This document shows positions 6,672 to 13,339 of a stretch of 22,913 nt of DNA, piece after piece. Source of the DNA: Candidatus Pacearchaeota archaeon (lineage in GTDB: Archaea > Nanobdellota > Nanobdellia > Pacearchaeales > GW2011-AR1); NCBI GenBank assembly GCA_002688875.1, contig NZDU01000003.1, positions 12,101-35,013 on the forward strand, written 5' to 3'. Position numbers and translations under genes: made by a program. The notes beneath the pieces are model-generated. The model did no database searches. It was given only the letters and a program-made list of their open reading frames with translations, and had not been told where the DNA came from. How positions within the stretch are numbered: position 1 is the stretch's first letter; each line of letters starts with the position of its first letter.

Positions 6672-7594
6672 AAATACAAATATTAGATAAGGAAGGGAAG
6701 AAAGCTAAGGAGATTGAAACTGGTTTGTTTTCAGATGTGGTTAGGATTGATATGATTAGGAAAGTTGTTGAGGCTGAGAAGATTTGGCAACCTTATGGAA
6801 GTAAGTTTAGAGCGGGGATGGATATTTCGGCTTCGGGGAATATAAGTAAGAGAAGGCATGTTTGGAAATCAGATAGAGGTAAAGGATTATCGAGGGTTCC
6901 TAGGAAGGTATTTTCTCGAAGGGGGACTCAGTTTAATTGGGAGGCTGCGATAATTCCGGCTGCTAGAGGTGGGAGAAGGGCTCATCCGCCAAAGAATGTT
7001 GTTAGTTTGAAGAAAATAAATCAGAGGGAATTGAAGAAAGTTTTGTTTTCGGCGTTGAGTTATGTTGCAGATAAGGATGAAGTTGCTAAGAAGTATGATT
7101 CGGTTGATAAGATTAGTAGGGAGTTGCCGTTGGTTGTTTCTGATAATGTTTTGAAGTTGAAGAGTAAGGAGTTTATTGAAAGTTTGAGGAATATTCTTGG
7201 GGATCTGGTTGGGGTTGGGATTCAGAAGAGTTCGGTTCGGTCAGGGATTGGGAAGATGAGAGGGAGACGGCATAAGGTTACTAGCGGATTGTTGTTGGTT
7301 GTTGGGAGTGATGAGGATAAGAAGGTTAATGGGGTTGAGGTTGTTAATACTAAGGATTTAATTGTTAGTGATTTGGCATCGAATGGTGCTAGACTTGTAA
7401 TGTTTAGTGAGAAGGCGGTTAAGGAGTTGGAGGATTATAAGGAAGGGAAGAGTTCTGGTGAGAATGTGAAGGTTAAAAAGAAAAAGGAAAGTGTTAGGAA
7501 GGTTAAGAGTGCTAAAATGAAAAGTAAGAATGTTAAGAAGAAGGCTAATAAAATTAAAGGTAAGGAAAGTAAATCTGGGGAGAAGGGAGAATGA
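6668..7594 (+). CDS. rpl4: ribosomal protein uL4
   Basis: A 308-residue large-subunit protein whose loop lines the exit tunnel. The tunnel-loop signature is visible as RRHVWKSDRGKGLSRVPRK and RGTQFNWEAAIIPAARGGRR (about residues 62-104), followed by AHPPKN. The last 50 residues are a lysine/serine-rich low-complexity tail. It overlaps uL3 at its start and an inserted orphan ORF at its end (ATGA, 7591-7594), where archaeal operons normally have uL23 directly next. Confidence 0.96.
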   Translation: MKIQILDKEGKKAKEIETGLFSDVVRIDMIRKVVEAEKIWQPYGSKFRAGMDISASGNISKRRHVWKSDRGKGLSRVPRKVFSRRGTQFNWEAAIIPAARGGRRAHPPKNVVSLKKINQRELKKVLFSALSYVADKDEVAKKYDSVDKISRELPLVVSDNVLKLKSKEFIESLRNILGDLVGVGIQKSSVRSGIGKMRGRRHKVTSGLLLVVGSDEDKKVNGVEVVNTKDLIVSDLASNGARLVMFSEKAVKELEDYKEGKSSGENVKVKKKKESVRKVKSAKMKSKNVKKKANKIKGKESKSGEKGE

Positions 7595-7983
7595 CACTAG
7601 ATAGAGTTAGCAATCTTAAGAAATTATTTTTAGAAACATATCCTTTAGCTCGTGGAGATGGTACTGCTTCAATTAGTGTTGAAGATTTATGCAATCTGGT
7701 GAGAGATGGAGAGGTTAGCATGGATCAGACATTTAAAATAAAAAGTCCTAATAATAAAACCATTACTAGAGAACTTGTAGTGGATGTTTCTGAAACTGAT
7801 CATGTAGACACTATAGTATATTGTGTAAATAATCGCTATATTAACGATAGCCCCCCAGTAATATCAATAGAAAGATATTCTGCTGAAGGTACAAGATCTA
7901 ATTTGCCATTAGTGCATCCCTCTGATAGAGATTTCCCAGTTTATTTTGATAAAATAAAAAAAGTTATGGAGCGAGAACAATGA
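7591..7983 (+). CDS. orphan ORF between uL4 and uL23, 130 residues
   Basis: Not recognised, and not a standard member of the archaeal S10 operon. It is a soluble protein: a helical N-terminus (VSNLKKLFLETY), a probable beta region (FKIKSPNNK, RELVVDVS, DTIVYCVNNRY) and a helical basic C-terminus (FPVYFDKIKKVMERE). It overlaps uL4 upstream and uL23 downstream by 4 nt each (ATGA at both ends), so its translation is coupled to both. Codon use is AAA/GGA/TTA type, unlike the flanking genes. Its opening MTLDRV resembles MTLRPV of uL23. No function is proposed. Confidence 0.8.
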   Translation: MTLDRVSNLKKLFLETYPLARGDGTASISVEDLCNLVRDGEVSMDQTFKIKSPNNKTITRELVVDVSETDHVDTIVYCVNNRYINDSPPVISIERYSAEGTRSNLPLVHPSDRDFPVYFDKIKKVMEREQ

Positions 7984-8222
7984 CATTAAGACCAGTTACT
8001 TCGGAGAAGGCAGTTAGATTGATTGAGTTGAATAATACTTTGGTGTTTGAGGTTGATAAGAGAAGGGATAAGAAGGATGTTAAGAAGGAGATTGAAGAGA
8101 GTTTTAAGGTGAAGGTAGATAGTATGAATAGTTTGATTAGGAATAATAAGAAGTATTTTTATGTTAAATTAAATGGTAGTGATTTGGCGATAGATGTTGC
8201 TACGAAGTTGGGGATGATATAG
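7980..8222 (+). CDS. rpl23: ribosomal protein uL23
   Basis: An 80-residue core-only uL23, which sits at the tunnel exit on the large subunit and is a docking site for SRP and the Sec translocon. The motifs LRPVTSEKAVRLIELNNTL and FKVKVDSMNSLI, with the strand KYFYVKLNGSDLAIDVATKLGMI at the end, fit the archaeal family over its full length. It overlaps the 130-residue orphan ORF by 4 nt and is followed after 1 nt (TAGGATG) by the 160-residue orphan. Confidence 0.94.
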   Translation: MTLRPVTSEKAVRLIELNNTLVFEVDKRRDKKDVKKEIEESFKVKVDSMNSLIRNNKKYFYVKLNGSDLAIDVATKLGMI

Positions 8223-8223
8223 G

Positions 8224-8706
8224 ATGGGATTAGTAACGATTGACGAAGCAAAAAGTCTTAGTCAACTTAATACCACTCAATGTAAGAGTTTGTACGAAAA
8301 TTTTCTAAGCAGATCTAAAACTGTTGGCAGAAGTGATGAATTAACTTCGGTAACCAAAATAGATTTCATAAGAAGAGTTTATTTGGGAGATAAAGTTTTG
8401 TTATCTTCAAATACTGAAAATGGTCCTAGTTTTTTTGTTTATGGAGGGGTTGATATTCCTGATCCTTGGAATTTTGAAGAATGTTCATTGGATTTCTTCA
8501 GGCAAGATGGAAAGAGTACTAGAATTGAACGATGGAATGCTGGTTTTGATAATATTGAGTTTGGAGATGAGAGTTCTAGGGTTGTCTTGTATGAATACAC
8601 ATTTATTTCTCCAGGAAAATACCCGATGGCATGGGGGAAAGCTTATGGCTTATTAAAAAATGCAGATCAATGGCAGGGAAAATTAACTTTGGAGGCTACT
8701 AAATAA
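8224..8706 (+). CDS. orphan ORF between uL23 and uL2, 160 residues
   Basis: Not recognised. It is the largest of the inserted ORFs. It is soluble, with a helical N-terminal part (TIDEAKSLSQLNTTQCKSLY) and an aromatic-rich, beta-looking C-terminal two-thirds with four tryptophans (PDPWNFEE, ERWNAGF, MAWGKAYG, DQWQGK). It sits 1 nt after the uL23 stop (TAGGATG) and 1 nt before the uL2 start (TAAAATG); the in-frame GGAGG at 8691-8695 can serve uL2 as a ribosome binding site. Codon use is AT-rich and unlike its neighbours. Confidence 0.8.
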   Translation: MGLVTIDEAKSLSQLNTTQCKSLYENFLSRSKTVGRSDELTSVTKIDFIRRVYLGDKVLLSSNTENGPSFFVYGGVDIPDPWNFEECSLDFFRQDGKSTRIERWNAGFDNIEFGDESSRVVLYEYTFISPGKYPMAWGKAYGLLKNADQWQGKLTLEATK

Positions 8707-8707
8707 A

Positions 8708-9430
8708 ATGGGAAAACGAATAACGCAACAGGCTCGAGGACGAGGGGGTCCGACTTTTAAAGTTAGAAGGAGAGGATTTTTGCATAGGATAGGTTATCCT
8801 AGGTTGGATGTTGAGGGGAAAGCCACGGTTGCTCGGTTGATTGGGAGTGCTGGGCATTCTGCGCCGTTGGCTGAGATTAGTATAAATGGGGAGAGGTTTA
8901 TTGTTCCGGCGGCTGATGGGGTTTATGAAGGGCAGGAGATTTATATTGGGAAGAGGCCAGAGAATAATAATCCTGAAGATGGAGATATTTTGAGGATGAG
9001 AGATATGAGTCAAGGTACTAAGGTTTTTAATGTTGAGAGGAGTCCTGGGGATGGTGGGAAGTTTTTGAGAACGGCGGGGAGTAGTGGGGTGGTGATGGAT
9101 AAGGATGCTAAAGGAATAGGATTGGGAATTAAGAGGAGAGTGGTTAGGTTGAATGAAGATGGTCGTGCTGTGGTAGGAGTTATTGGCGGGGATGGAAGGA
9201 AGATGAAGCCATTGGTTAAGGCAGGGAAGAGTCATCATATTAAGAAGAGTCAGGGAAGGAAATGGCATAGGACTTCGGCGGTTAAGGTTAATGCTATTGA
9301 TCATCCGTTTGGTGGGGGAAGAGGGAAAAGAATAAAAAGTAAGATTGCTAAAAGAAATTCACCTCCTGGGTTGAAGGTTGGGCATTTGAGGCCTAGTAAG
9401 ACTGGAAGGAAGAAGGGGAAGAGGAAATAG
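8708..9430 (+). CDS. rpl2: ribosomal protein uL2
   Basis: A 240-residue large-subunit protein essential for subunit joining and peptidyl transfer. Visible family motifs are MGKRITQQARGRGGPTFK, GSAGHSAPLAEI, FIVPAADGVYEGQEIYIG and the highly conserved VNAIDHPFGGGRGKR (194-208) that contains the His near the catalytic centre; the basic C-terminus is RPSKTGRKKGKRK. Length and motifs are complete. A 5-nt gap separates it from a 19-codon mini-ORF that precedes uS19. Confidence 0.97.
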   Translation: MGKRITQQARGRGGPTFKVRRRGFLHRIGYPRLDVEGKATVARLIGSAGHSAPLAEISINGERFIVPAADGVYEGQEIYIGKRPENNNPEDGDILRMRDMSQGTKVFNVERSPGDGGKFLRTAGSSGVVMDKDAKGIGLGIKRRVVRLNEDGRAVVGVIGGDGRKMKPLVKAGKSHHIKKSQGRKWHRTSAVKVNAIDHPFGGGRGKRIKSKIAKRNSPPGLKVGHLRPSKTGRKKGKRK

Positions 9431-9435
9431 GTAAA

Positions 9436-9495
9436 ATGGCAGACAATAAAATTAGAAATTTTGAGCCTACCATTTTTAATGAGGTTCAAGAATAA
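9436..9495 (+). CDS. mini-ORF between uL2 and uS19, 19 residues
   Basis: ATG 9436 to TAA 9495 encodes MADNKIRNFEPTIFNEVQE. Without it the uL2-uS19 gap would be 67 nt, the longest within the first part of the operon. It starts 5 nt after the uL2 stop and ends 2 nt before the uS19 ATG, copying the junction style of the larger inserted ORFs. Its first codons (ATGGCAGACAATAAA) resemble those of uS19 (ATGGCAGAAGAAAATAAA), so it may be a decayed insert, a duplicated start or a leader peptide. There is no direct evidence of translation. Confidence 0.3.
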   Translation: MADNKIRNFEPTIFNEVQE

Positions 9496-9497
9496 AA

Positions 9498-9953
9498 ATG
9501 GCAGAAGAAAATAAAGATAATAAACAAAATAATGTAAGTACAGCACCTAAAGGTGCTGTAGGCTTCAAGAAGAAAGAGTTTAGTTATAGAGGTAAAAGTC
9601 TTGGGGAGTTGAAGGAAATGGATACTCGGGAGTTTGCTAAACTTCTTCGAGCTAATATGAGGAGGACGGTTATGAGGCAAAGTGATGAGATTCAGAAGTT
9701 TATAATTCGGTGTAATGATAAGCTTGGGAAGAAGAAACAGATTAAGACGCATTTTAGGTATTTGGTTATTGTTCCGAGGATGGTTGGGATGAGAATTGCA
9801 GTTTATAATGGGAAGACGTTTGTGCCTGTTGATATTGAAGGTGAGATGATTGGGCATAGACTTGGAGAGTTTAGTGTTACAAGAAATAAAGTTAAGCACG
9901 GTAGCGCTGGGGTTGGGGCTACGCGAAGTAGTGCTAGCAGGTCGGTGAAATAG
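9498..9953 (+). CDS. rps19: ribosomal protein uS19
   Basis: A 151-residue small-subunit head protein. The family core begins at FKKKEFSYRGKSLGELKEMD (residue 23 on) and runs through KTHFRYLVIVPRMVGMRIAV to the conserved EFSVTRNKVKHG near the end. The first 22 residues are an asparagine/lysine-rich extension holding the in-frame palindromic element (residues 12-22, VSTAPKGAVG). It is followed directly by uL22 (TAGGATG) with no inserted ORF. Confidence 0.96.
   Translation: MAEENKDNKQNNVSTAPKGAVGFKKKEFSYRGKSLGELKEMDTREFAKLLRANMRRTVMRQSDEIQKFIIRCNDKLGKKKQIKTHFRYLVIVPRMVGMRIAVYNGKTFVPVDIEGEMIGHRLGEFSVTRNKVKHGSAGVGATRSSASRSVK
9532..9562 (+). repeat. in-frame palindromic element, copy 1 (in uS19)
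   Basis: ATGTAAG followed by a perfect 9-bp inverted repeat TACAGCACC / GGTGCTGTA around the loop TAAA (stem 9539-9547 and 9552-9560), then GG. It matches a second copy in eS4 (12871-12901) with the same flank, loop and reading phase. The two stem differences are compensatory on both arms. It encodes VSTAPKGAVG. Confidence 0.85.
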
Positions 9954-9954
9954 G

Positions 9955-10548
9955 ATGGTTGATGGAGAAAATGATAAGGATAATAAAATGGAAGAGAAGA
10001 AAATAGATGATAAAATAGTTGAAGAAGTTAAGGGGAAGGTAGCTGAAGCTGCGAATAAGGAGTTGGATAAAATTTCGAAGGAGAAGAAAGATGATAAAAA
10101 AGATGCTAAGAAAGGGGATAAGGTTAAAAGTAGTAAGCCGAAGAGGAATGAGGCGGTTGTGAATGGGCGGGATGTTGGGATTTCGACTAAGCATGCGGTT
10201 GCGGTTTGTGATTTTATTCGTGGGAAGAATGTGGATGATGCGCTTAAAGATCTTGATGAGGTTAGTAAGATGAAAAGAGCTATTAAGATGAAAGGTGAGA
10301 TTCCTCATAGGAAGGGTAAGATGATGAGTGGTCGGTATCCGTTGAATGCGGTTAAGGAGATAACTAGATTGGTTAAGGGGCTTAAGGCGAATGCTTTGAA
10401 TCACGAGCTTGAGTTGGAGAAGTTTAGGTTGTTTTGTATGGCGAATGTTGCGGCTCGGCCTCAGAGGAGATTTGGAAGCAGAAGGTTTAAGAGGAGTCAT
10501 GTTCAGTTAAAATTAGTTCCAATTGAGAAAATGGAGAAAGGGAAATAA
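9955..10548 (+). CDS. rpl22: ribosomal protein uL22
   Basis: A 197-residue large-subunit protein; its core (about residue 66 on, NEAVVNGRDVGISTKHAVAV) lines the exit tunnel. The tunnel-hairpin region is IPHRKGKMMSGRYPLNAVKE and the ARPQRRFGSRRFKRSHVQL stretch is the archaeal form. The first 65 residues are a Lys/Asp/Glu-rich low-complexity extension not normally present. In most archaea uS3 follows; here uS17 follows with a 1-nt overlap (TAATG), because the uS3-uL29-eIF1 block lies elsewhere. Confidence 0.95.
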   Translation: MVDGENDKDNKMEEKKIDDKIVEEVKGKVAEAANKELDKISKEKKDDKKDAKKGDKVKSSKPKRNEAVVNGRDVGISTKHAVAVCDFIRGKNVDDALKDLDEVSKMKRAIKMKGEIPHRKGKMMSGRYPLNAVKEITRLVKGLKANALNHELELEKFRLFCMANVAARPQRRFGSRRFKRSHVQLKLVPIEKMEKGK

Positions 10549-10916
10549 TGGAAAAGAATGAATGTAATGATTTTGCTTGTCATAAGCACGGGAATATAAG
10601 TCTTCGTGGAAGGAGCTTTAAGGGGACTGTTATAAAGAAGTTTCCGAAGAGAGTTGTGATTGAGTTTGAGAGGACTTTTTATGTTAAGAAATATGAGAGG
10701 TATGCTAAGAAGAAAACTAAGTTGCATGCTCGGCTTCCAGATTGTATGAGTAAGGAAATTGACATTGGAGATTATATTGAGATTAAGGAGTGTAGGCCGA
10801 TTAGCAAGATAATCCATTTTGTTGTGGTGGATAAGGTTAGTAAGGAGAAAGGGGATGGGAAGGGTAAGGTTAAGGAGAAGGAAGATGGGGAAGGTAAATT
10901 GGGAGGGGATGAGTAA
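10548..10916 (+). CDS. rps17: ribosomal protein uS17
   Basis: A 122-residue small-subunit OB-fold protein. The archaeal opening HKHGNISLRGRSFKGTVIKK is followed by VVIEFERTFYVKKYERYAKK and the conserved HARLPDCMSKEIDIGDYIEI and ECRPISK. The last 30 residues form a Lys/Glu/Gly-rich tail (KGDGKGKVKEKEDGEGK). One nucleotide (TAAGATG) separates it from the first 74-residue orphan ORF. Confidence 0.95.
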   Translation: MEKNECNDFACHKHGNISLRGRSFKGTVIKKFPKRVVIEFERTFYVKKYERYAKKKTKLHARLPDCMSKEIDIGDYIEIKECRPISKIIHFVVVDKVSKEKGDGKGKVKEKEDGEGKLGGDE

Positions 10917-10917
10917 G

Positions 10918-11142
10918 ATGGAGTTAGGTCTTGAAGAATTGGAAAATCGAATTGTAGAATTAATAGGAATTGTAAGAGACGTTAAGGATAATATAAGACC
11001 TGGAACAGAGTATGATCTTCCTAATGGTCAAGGCCAATATGTTTCTGTCCGTAGAGATGGAACTATTGAGACTAGATGTTTAATTGAAGGTAGCCAATAT
11101 GATTTATTAATAAATATGAACGAGGAGGCACCACGACTATGA
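10918..11142 (+). CDS. orphan ORF between uS17 and uL14, 74 residues
   Basis: Not recognised. An N-terminal amphipathic helix (about 1-27, LEELENRIVELIGIVRDVKD) precedes a likely beta region with YVSVRRDGTIETRCLI and YDLLINM. ATG 10918 is 1 nt after the uS17 stop, and the gene overlaps uL14 by 4 nt. The in-frame GGAGG near 11123 can serve uL14 as a ribosome binding site. The general layout (helix, then DGxI-type strand pair) and exact length match the next orphan ORF on the other side of uL14, so the two may be distant relatives. Confidence 0.75.
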   Translation: MELGLEELENRIVELIGIVRDVKDNIRPGTEYDLPNGQGQYVSVRRDGTIETRCLIEGSQYDLLINMNEEAPRL

Positions 11143-11540
11143 AAGGACTAGCAGCAAACGTAACACGTGCATTGAATATTGGAAGTAATGTTATTGCTAG
11201 TGATAATAGTGGGGCGAGGATTGTTAGGATTACGGGGGTTAAGGGTGGGAAGACTCGTAAGGGTAGGCAGCAATATGCTAAGCTTGGAGATCAGGTTAAG
11301 GTTTCGGTTAGGAAAGGGGATCCTAAGATGAAAGGAGAGGTTTTTGATGCTGTTGTGATTAGAGTTAAGAAGCCTTATCGGAGGAATACTGGGGAGAGGG
11401 TTGCGTTTGTGGATAATGCGGTTGCGTTGTTGAAGGATGATAAGGGGAATCCGAAGGGGACTCAGATTAAGGGACCGATTTCGAAGGAAGTTGGAGAGAG
11501 ATGGCCTTTTATTAATAAAATTGCGAGGTTTGTGATGTAG
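11139..11540 (+). CDS. rpl14: ribosomal protein uL14
   Basis: A 133-residue large-subunit beta-barrel protein at the subunit interface. The family motifs IASDNSGARIVRITGVKG, KLGDQVKVSVRKGDPKMKG, DAVVIRVKKPYRRNTGERV and FVDNAVALLKDDKGNPKGTQ are all present, as is the C-terminal WPFINKIARFVM. The first dozen codons are A-rich and the rest strongly G/T-biased. It has orphan ORFs on both sides. Confidence 0.97.
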   Translation: MKGLAANVTRALNIGSNVIASDNSGARIVRITGVKGGKTRKGRQQYAKLGDQVKVSVRKGDPKMKGEVFDAVVIRVKKPYRRNTGERVAFVDNAVALLKDDKGNPKGTQIKGPISKEVGERWPFINKIARFVM

Positions 11541-11541
11541 G

Positions 11542-11766
11542 ATGGAAAGAAAAGAAATTGTGAGGGGAGCTAGAATGTGTTTGGCAGATATAGTTCGGAT
11601 GGCTGAGTTGATTAAAGGTATTAATAATGGAAAGTATAGAAATCTTTCACTTGGTGAACTAAGAGATAGGAATAATAAACTTGTTGTAGGGGATGACGGG
11701 ATTAGTGCTAGATATGTAATTGGAAATGAAGTTTATAAGATTAGAGTTGAGAGGGAAGAGAAATAA
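11542..11766 (+). CDS. orphan ORF between uL14 and uL24, 74 residues
   Basis: Not recognised. A helical first half (about 1-28, IVRGARMCLADIVRMAELIK) precedes a strand-rich second half (NKLVVGDDGISARYVIGNEV, YKIRVERE). It starts 1 nt after the uL14 stop (TAGGATG) and ends 1 nt before the uL24 ATG (TAAAATG). Codon use is intermediate between that of the ribosomal genes and the other inserts. No function is proposed. Confidence 0.75.
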   Translation: MERKEIVRGARMCLADIVRMAELIKGINNGKYRNLSLGELRDRNNKLVVGDDGISARYVIGNEVYKIRVEREEK

Positions 11767-11767
11767 A

Positions 11768-12262
11768 ATGAAAAAGAAATTTTCAACAAGTTGGATAGGA
11801 AGTGTTCAGCCTCGGAAGCAGAGGAAGTATAGAGCTAATGCTCCGTTGCATATTAAAAGAAAGATGATGAGTAGTAATCTTAGTAAAGAACTTCGGAAGA
11901 AATATGGGAAGAGGAATATTCCGATAAGGAAGGGAGATAGTATTAGGATAATGACAGGGGAGTTTAAGGGGAAGAATGGGAAGATTGAGAATGTTGAGAA
12001 TCAGAAACTTAGAGTTAGTATTGAAGGAATTTATCGTACTAAAAAAGATGGGAGTAAGGTTGCTGTGATGTTTAGTCCTTCGAATTTGCAGATTAAGGAA
12101 TTGGTTTTGGAAGATAAGAAGAGGAAGGATAGTTTGGAGAGGAAAGGTGGTAGTAAAGGTAAGAAAACTGAAGTGAAGAAGGTTGAAAGTAAGGGGATGA
12201 AGAAAGATGAAGGTAAAACCGAAGATAAAAAAGAAAATAAAGATAAAGGGGATAAGAAATAA
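11768..12262 (+). CDS. rpl24: ribosomal protein uL24
   Basis: A 164-residue large-subunit assembly initiator. The archaeal N-terminus (SSWIGSVQPRKQRKYRANAP type, here TSWIGSVQPRKQRKYRANAP) is followed by the KOW motif region RKGDSIRIMTGEFKGKNGKI (54-73). From about residue 116 it is an unusually long, Lys/Glu/Asp-rich tail (KKRKDSLERKGGSKGKKTE onward). ATG 11768 is chosen by homology and junction; an in-frame ATG at 11720 lies inside the preceding orphan gene. Confidence 0.95.
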   Translation: MKKKFSTSWIGSVQPRKQRKYRANAPLHIKRKMMSSNLSKELRKKYGKRNIPIRKGDSIRIMTGEFKGKNGKIENVENQKLRVSIEGIYRTKKDGSKVAVMFSPSNLQIKELVLEDKKRKDSLERKGGSKGKKTEVKKVESKGMKKDEGKTEDKKENKDKGDKK

Positions 12263-12263
12263 A

Positions 12264-12962
12264 ATGCACCACAATAGACATAATATAGGGAAGTTTTGGC
12301 CGATACCGAGGAAGGGTAGTAAGTATTTGGCTAGGAGTAGTCATAATCAGAATGATAGTGTGCCGTTGGTTGTAGTGATGAGAGATGTGCTTGGATTGGT
12401 TAAGAGTAAGAAGGAGTTGAAGAAGGCGATTAATGAGAAGCAGATTATTTTGAATGGGAAGGAAGTTAGGGAGACGAATTATCCGGTTTCGTTGTTTGAC
12501 GTGATTGGAGTGGTTAGTATGAAGAAGCATTTTAAGGCGGTTTTGAATGTGAGTAAGAAGTTGGTTTTTGAGGAGGTTAGTGGGAAGGATGCTGAGAGTA
12601 AGGTGTTTAAAGTTATTGGGAAGAAGGTTATTGGGAAGGATAAGGTTCAGGTTAATTTGTTGCATGGGAATAATGTGTTGGTTGATGATAATGAGAAGAT
12701 TAATGTTGGGGATTCGCTTGTTGTTGGATTTGATGGGAAGGTTGTTAAGGTTATTGCGATGGAGAAGGGTCATGTGGGATATGTTACTCATGGGAAGCAT
12801 ACGGGGCATAAGGGGAAGATCGAGGAGATTGTAGTGAGGGGTGGGAAGAGGTTGGCGCAGATTAGTGAAGATGTAAGTTCAGCATCTAAAGATGCTGAAG
12901 GTCACAAAGATAAGAAGGAGAAAATAACGGTTTGGGTTAAGAACGTTATTGTGGTTGAATAG
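12264..12962 (+). CDS. rps4e: ribosomal protein eS4
   Basis: A 232-residue archaeal/eukaryotic small-subunit protein with S4-like RNA-binding, central and KOW domains. The N-terminus HHNRHNIGKFWPIPRKGSKY matches the family's K-R-W-(x)P-P-x-KG start, followed by SVPLVVVMRDVLGLVKSKKE and the S4-domain IILNGKEVRETNYPVSLFDV. The KOW portion is THGKHTGHKGKIEEIVVRGG. Residues 203-214 are the in-frame palindromic element (VSSASKDAEG), falling in the variable loop before the final strand ITVWVKNVIVVE. Confidence 0.95.
   Translation: MHHNRHNIGKFWPIPRKGSKYLARSSHNQNDSVPLVVVMRDVLGLVKSKKELKKAINEKQIILNGKEVRETNYPVSLFDVIGVVSMKKHFKAVLNVSKKLVFEEVSGKDAESKVFKVIGKKVIGKDKVQVNLLHGNNVLVDDNEKINVGDSLVVGFDGKVVKVIAMEKGHVGYVTHGKHTGHKGKIEEIVVRGGKRLAQISEDVSSASKDAEGHKDKKEKITVWVKNVIVVE
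12871..12901 (+). repeat. in-frame palindromic element, copy 2 (in eS4)
   Basis: ATGTAAG followed by a perfect 9-bp inverted repeat TTCAGCATC / GATGCTGAA around TAAA (stem 12878-12886 and 12891-12899), then GG. It is the same element as at 9532-9562 in uS19, in the same codon phase, and encodes VSSASKDAEG. Confidence 0.85.
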
Positions 12963-12963
12963 A

Positions 12964-13338
12964 ATGGCAGAAGATTTTCAATTAGTGGTTGGAGAAAGAT
13001 ATAAGTTGAGTGCACTCTATCGTTTCAAAACAGGTTTGAAAAATGTTGTTTTTTTGGGAGAGGAAGAAGTAGATGGGTTAGATAGATCCATATTTAGAGA
13101 AGATTCAGAAGATAATAAAACATATTATATCATGTTTGAGCCTGAATTTCTTGCTAATGGATCAAAGGGAATAGATGAGCCTTATGTTAGGACAAATTCA
13201 GCACCACATTGTGAGCATGAGGAAGTTTTTAGTTTGGATGGATCTGGAAATTATATTGATAGAACTTGGGATGAATTTTCTCCAGAGGTCAGGGAAGGAC
13301 TAATTAATAAAATAAAAGCTTTGGAGAGGGTTATGTAA
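12964..13338 (+). CDS. orphan ORF between eS4 and uL5, 124 residues
   Basis: Not recognised. The protein is soluble and acidic. The N-terminal half looks beta-rich (FQLVVGERYKLSALYRFKTG, VVFLGEEEVDGLD, TYYIMFEPEFL), there is a short His/Cys patch (APHCEHEE) that could in principle bind metal, and a C-terminal helix (PEVREGLINKIKALERV) closes it. It is spaced by 1 nt from eS4 (TAGAATG) and 1 nt from uL5 (TAAAATG), with an in-frame GGAG at its end near uL5. Codon use is AT-rich and unlike its neighbours. Confidence 0.8.
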   Translation: MAEDFQLVVGERYKLSALYRFKTGLKNVVFLGEEEVDGLDRSIFREDSEDNKTYYIMFEPEFLANGSKGIDEPYVRTNSAPHCEHEEVFSLDGSGNYIDRTWDEFSPEVREGLINKIKALERVM

Positions 13339-13339
13339 A

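Noticed and set aside
8699..9304. Long antisense reading frame opposite uL2 (similar ones lie opposite uL22, uL24/eS4, uL5, uS8/uL6 and uS5)
   Set aside because: The plus strand of the ribosomal genes is so C-poor and avoids TTA that TTA/CTA/TCA are rare, which leaves the opposite strand without stops. The translations are low-complexity (Asn/Ile/Leu/Pro/Ser-rich) and overlap fully with certain genes.
9539..9560. Palindrome in uS19 as a transcription terminator
   Set aside because: It is inside a coding region, lacks a following T-run, and recurs in the same reading phase in eS4, so a shared inserted element is a better explanation.
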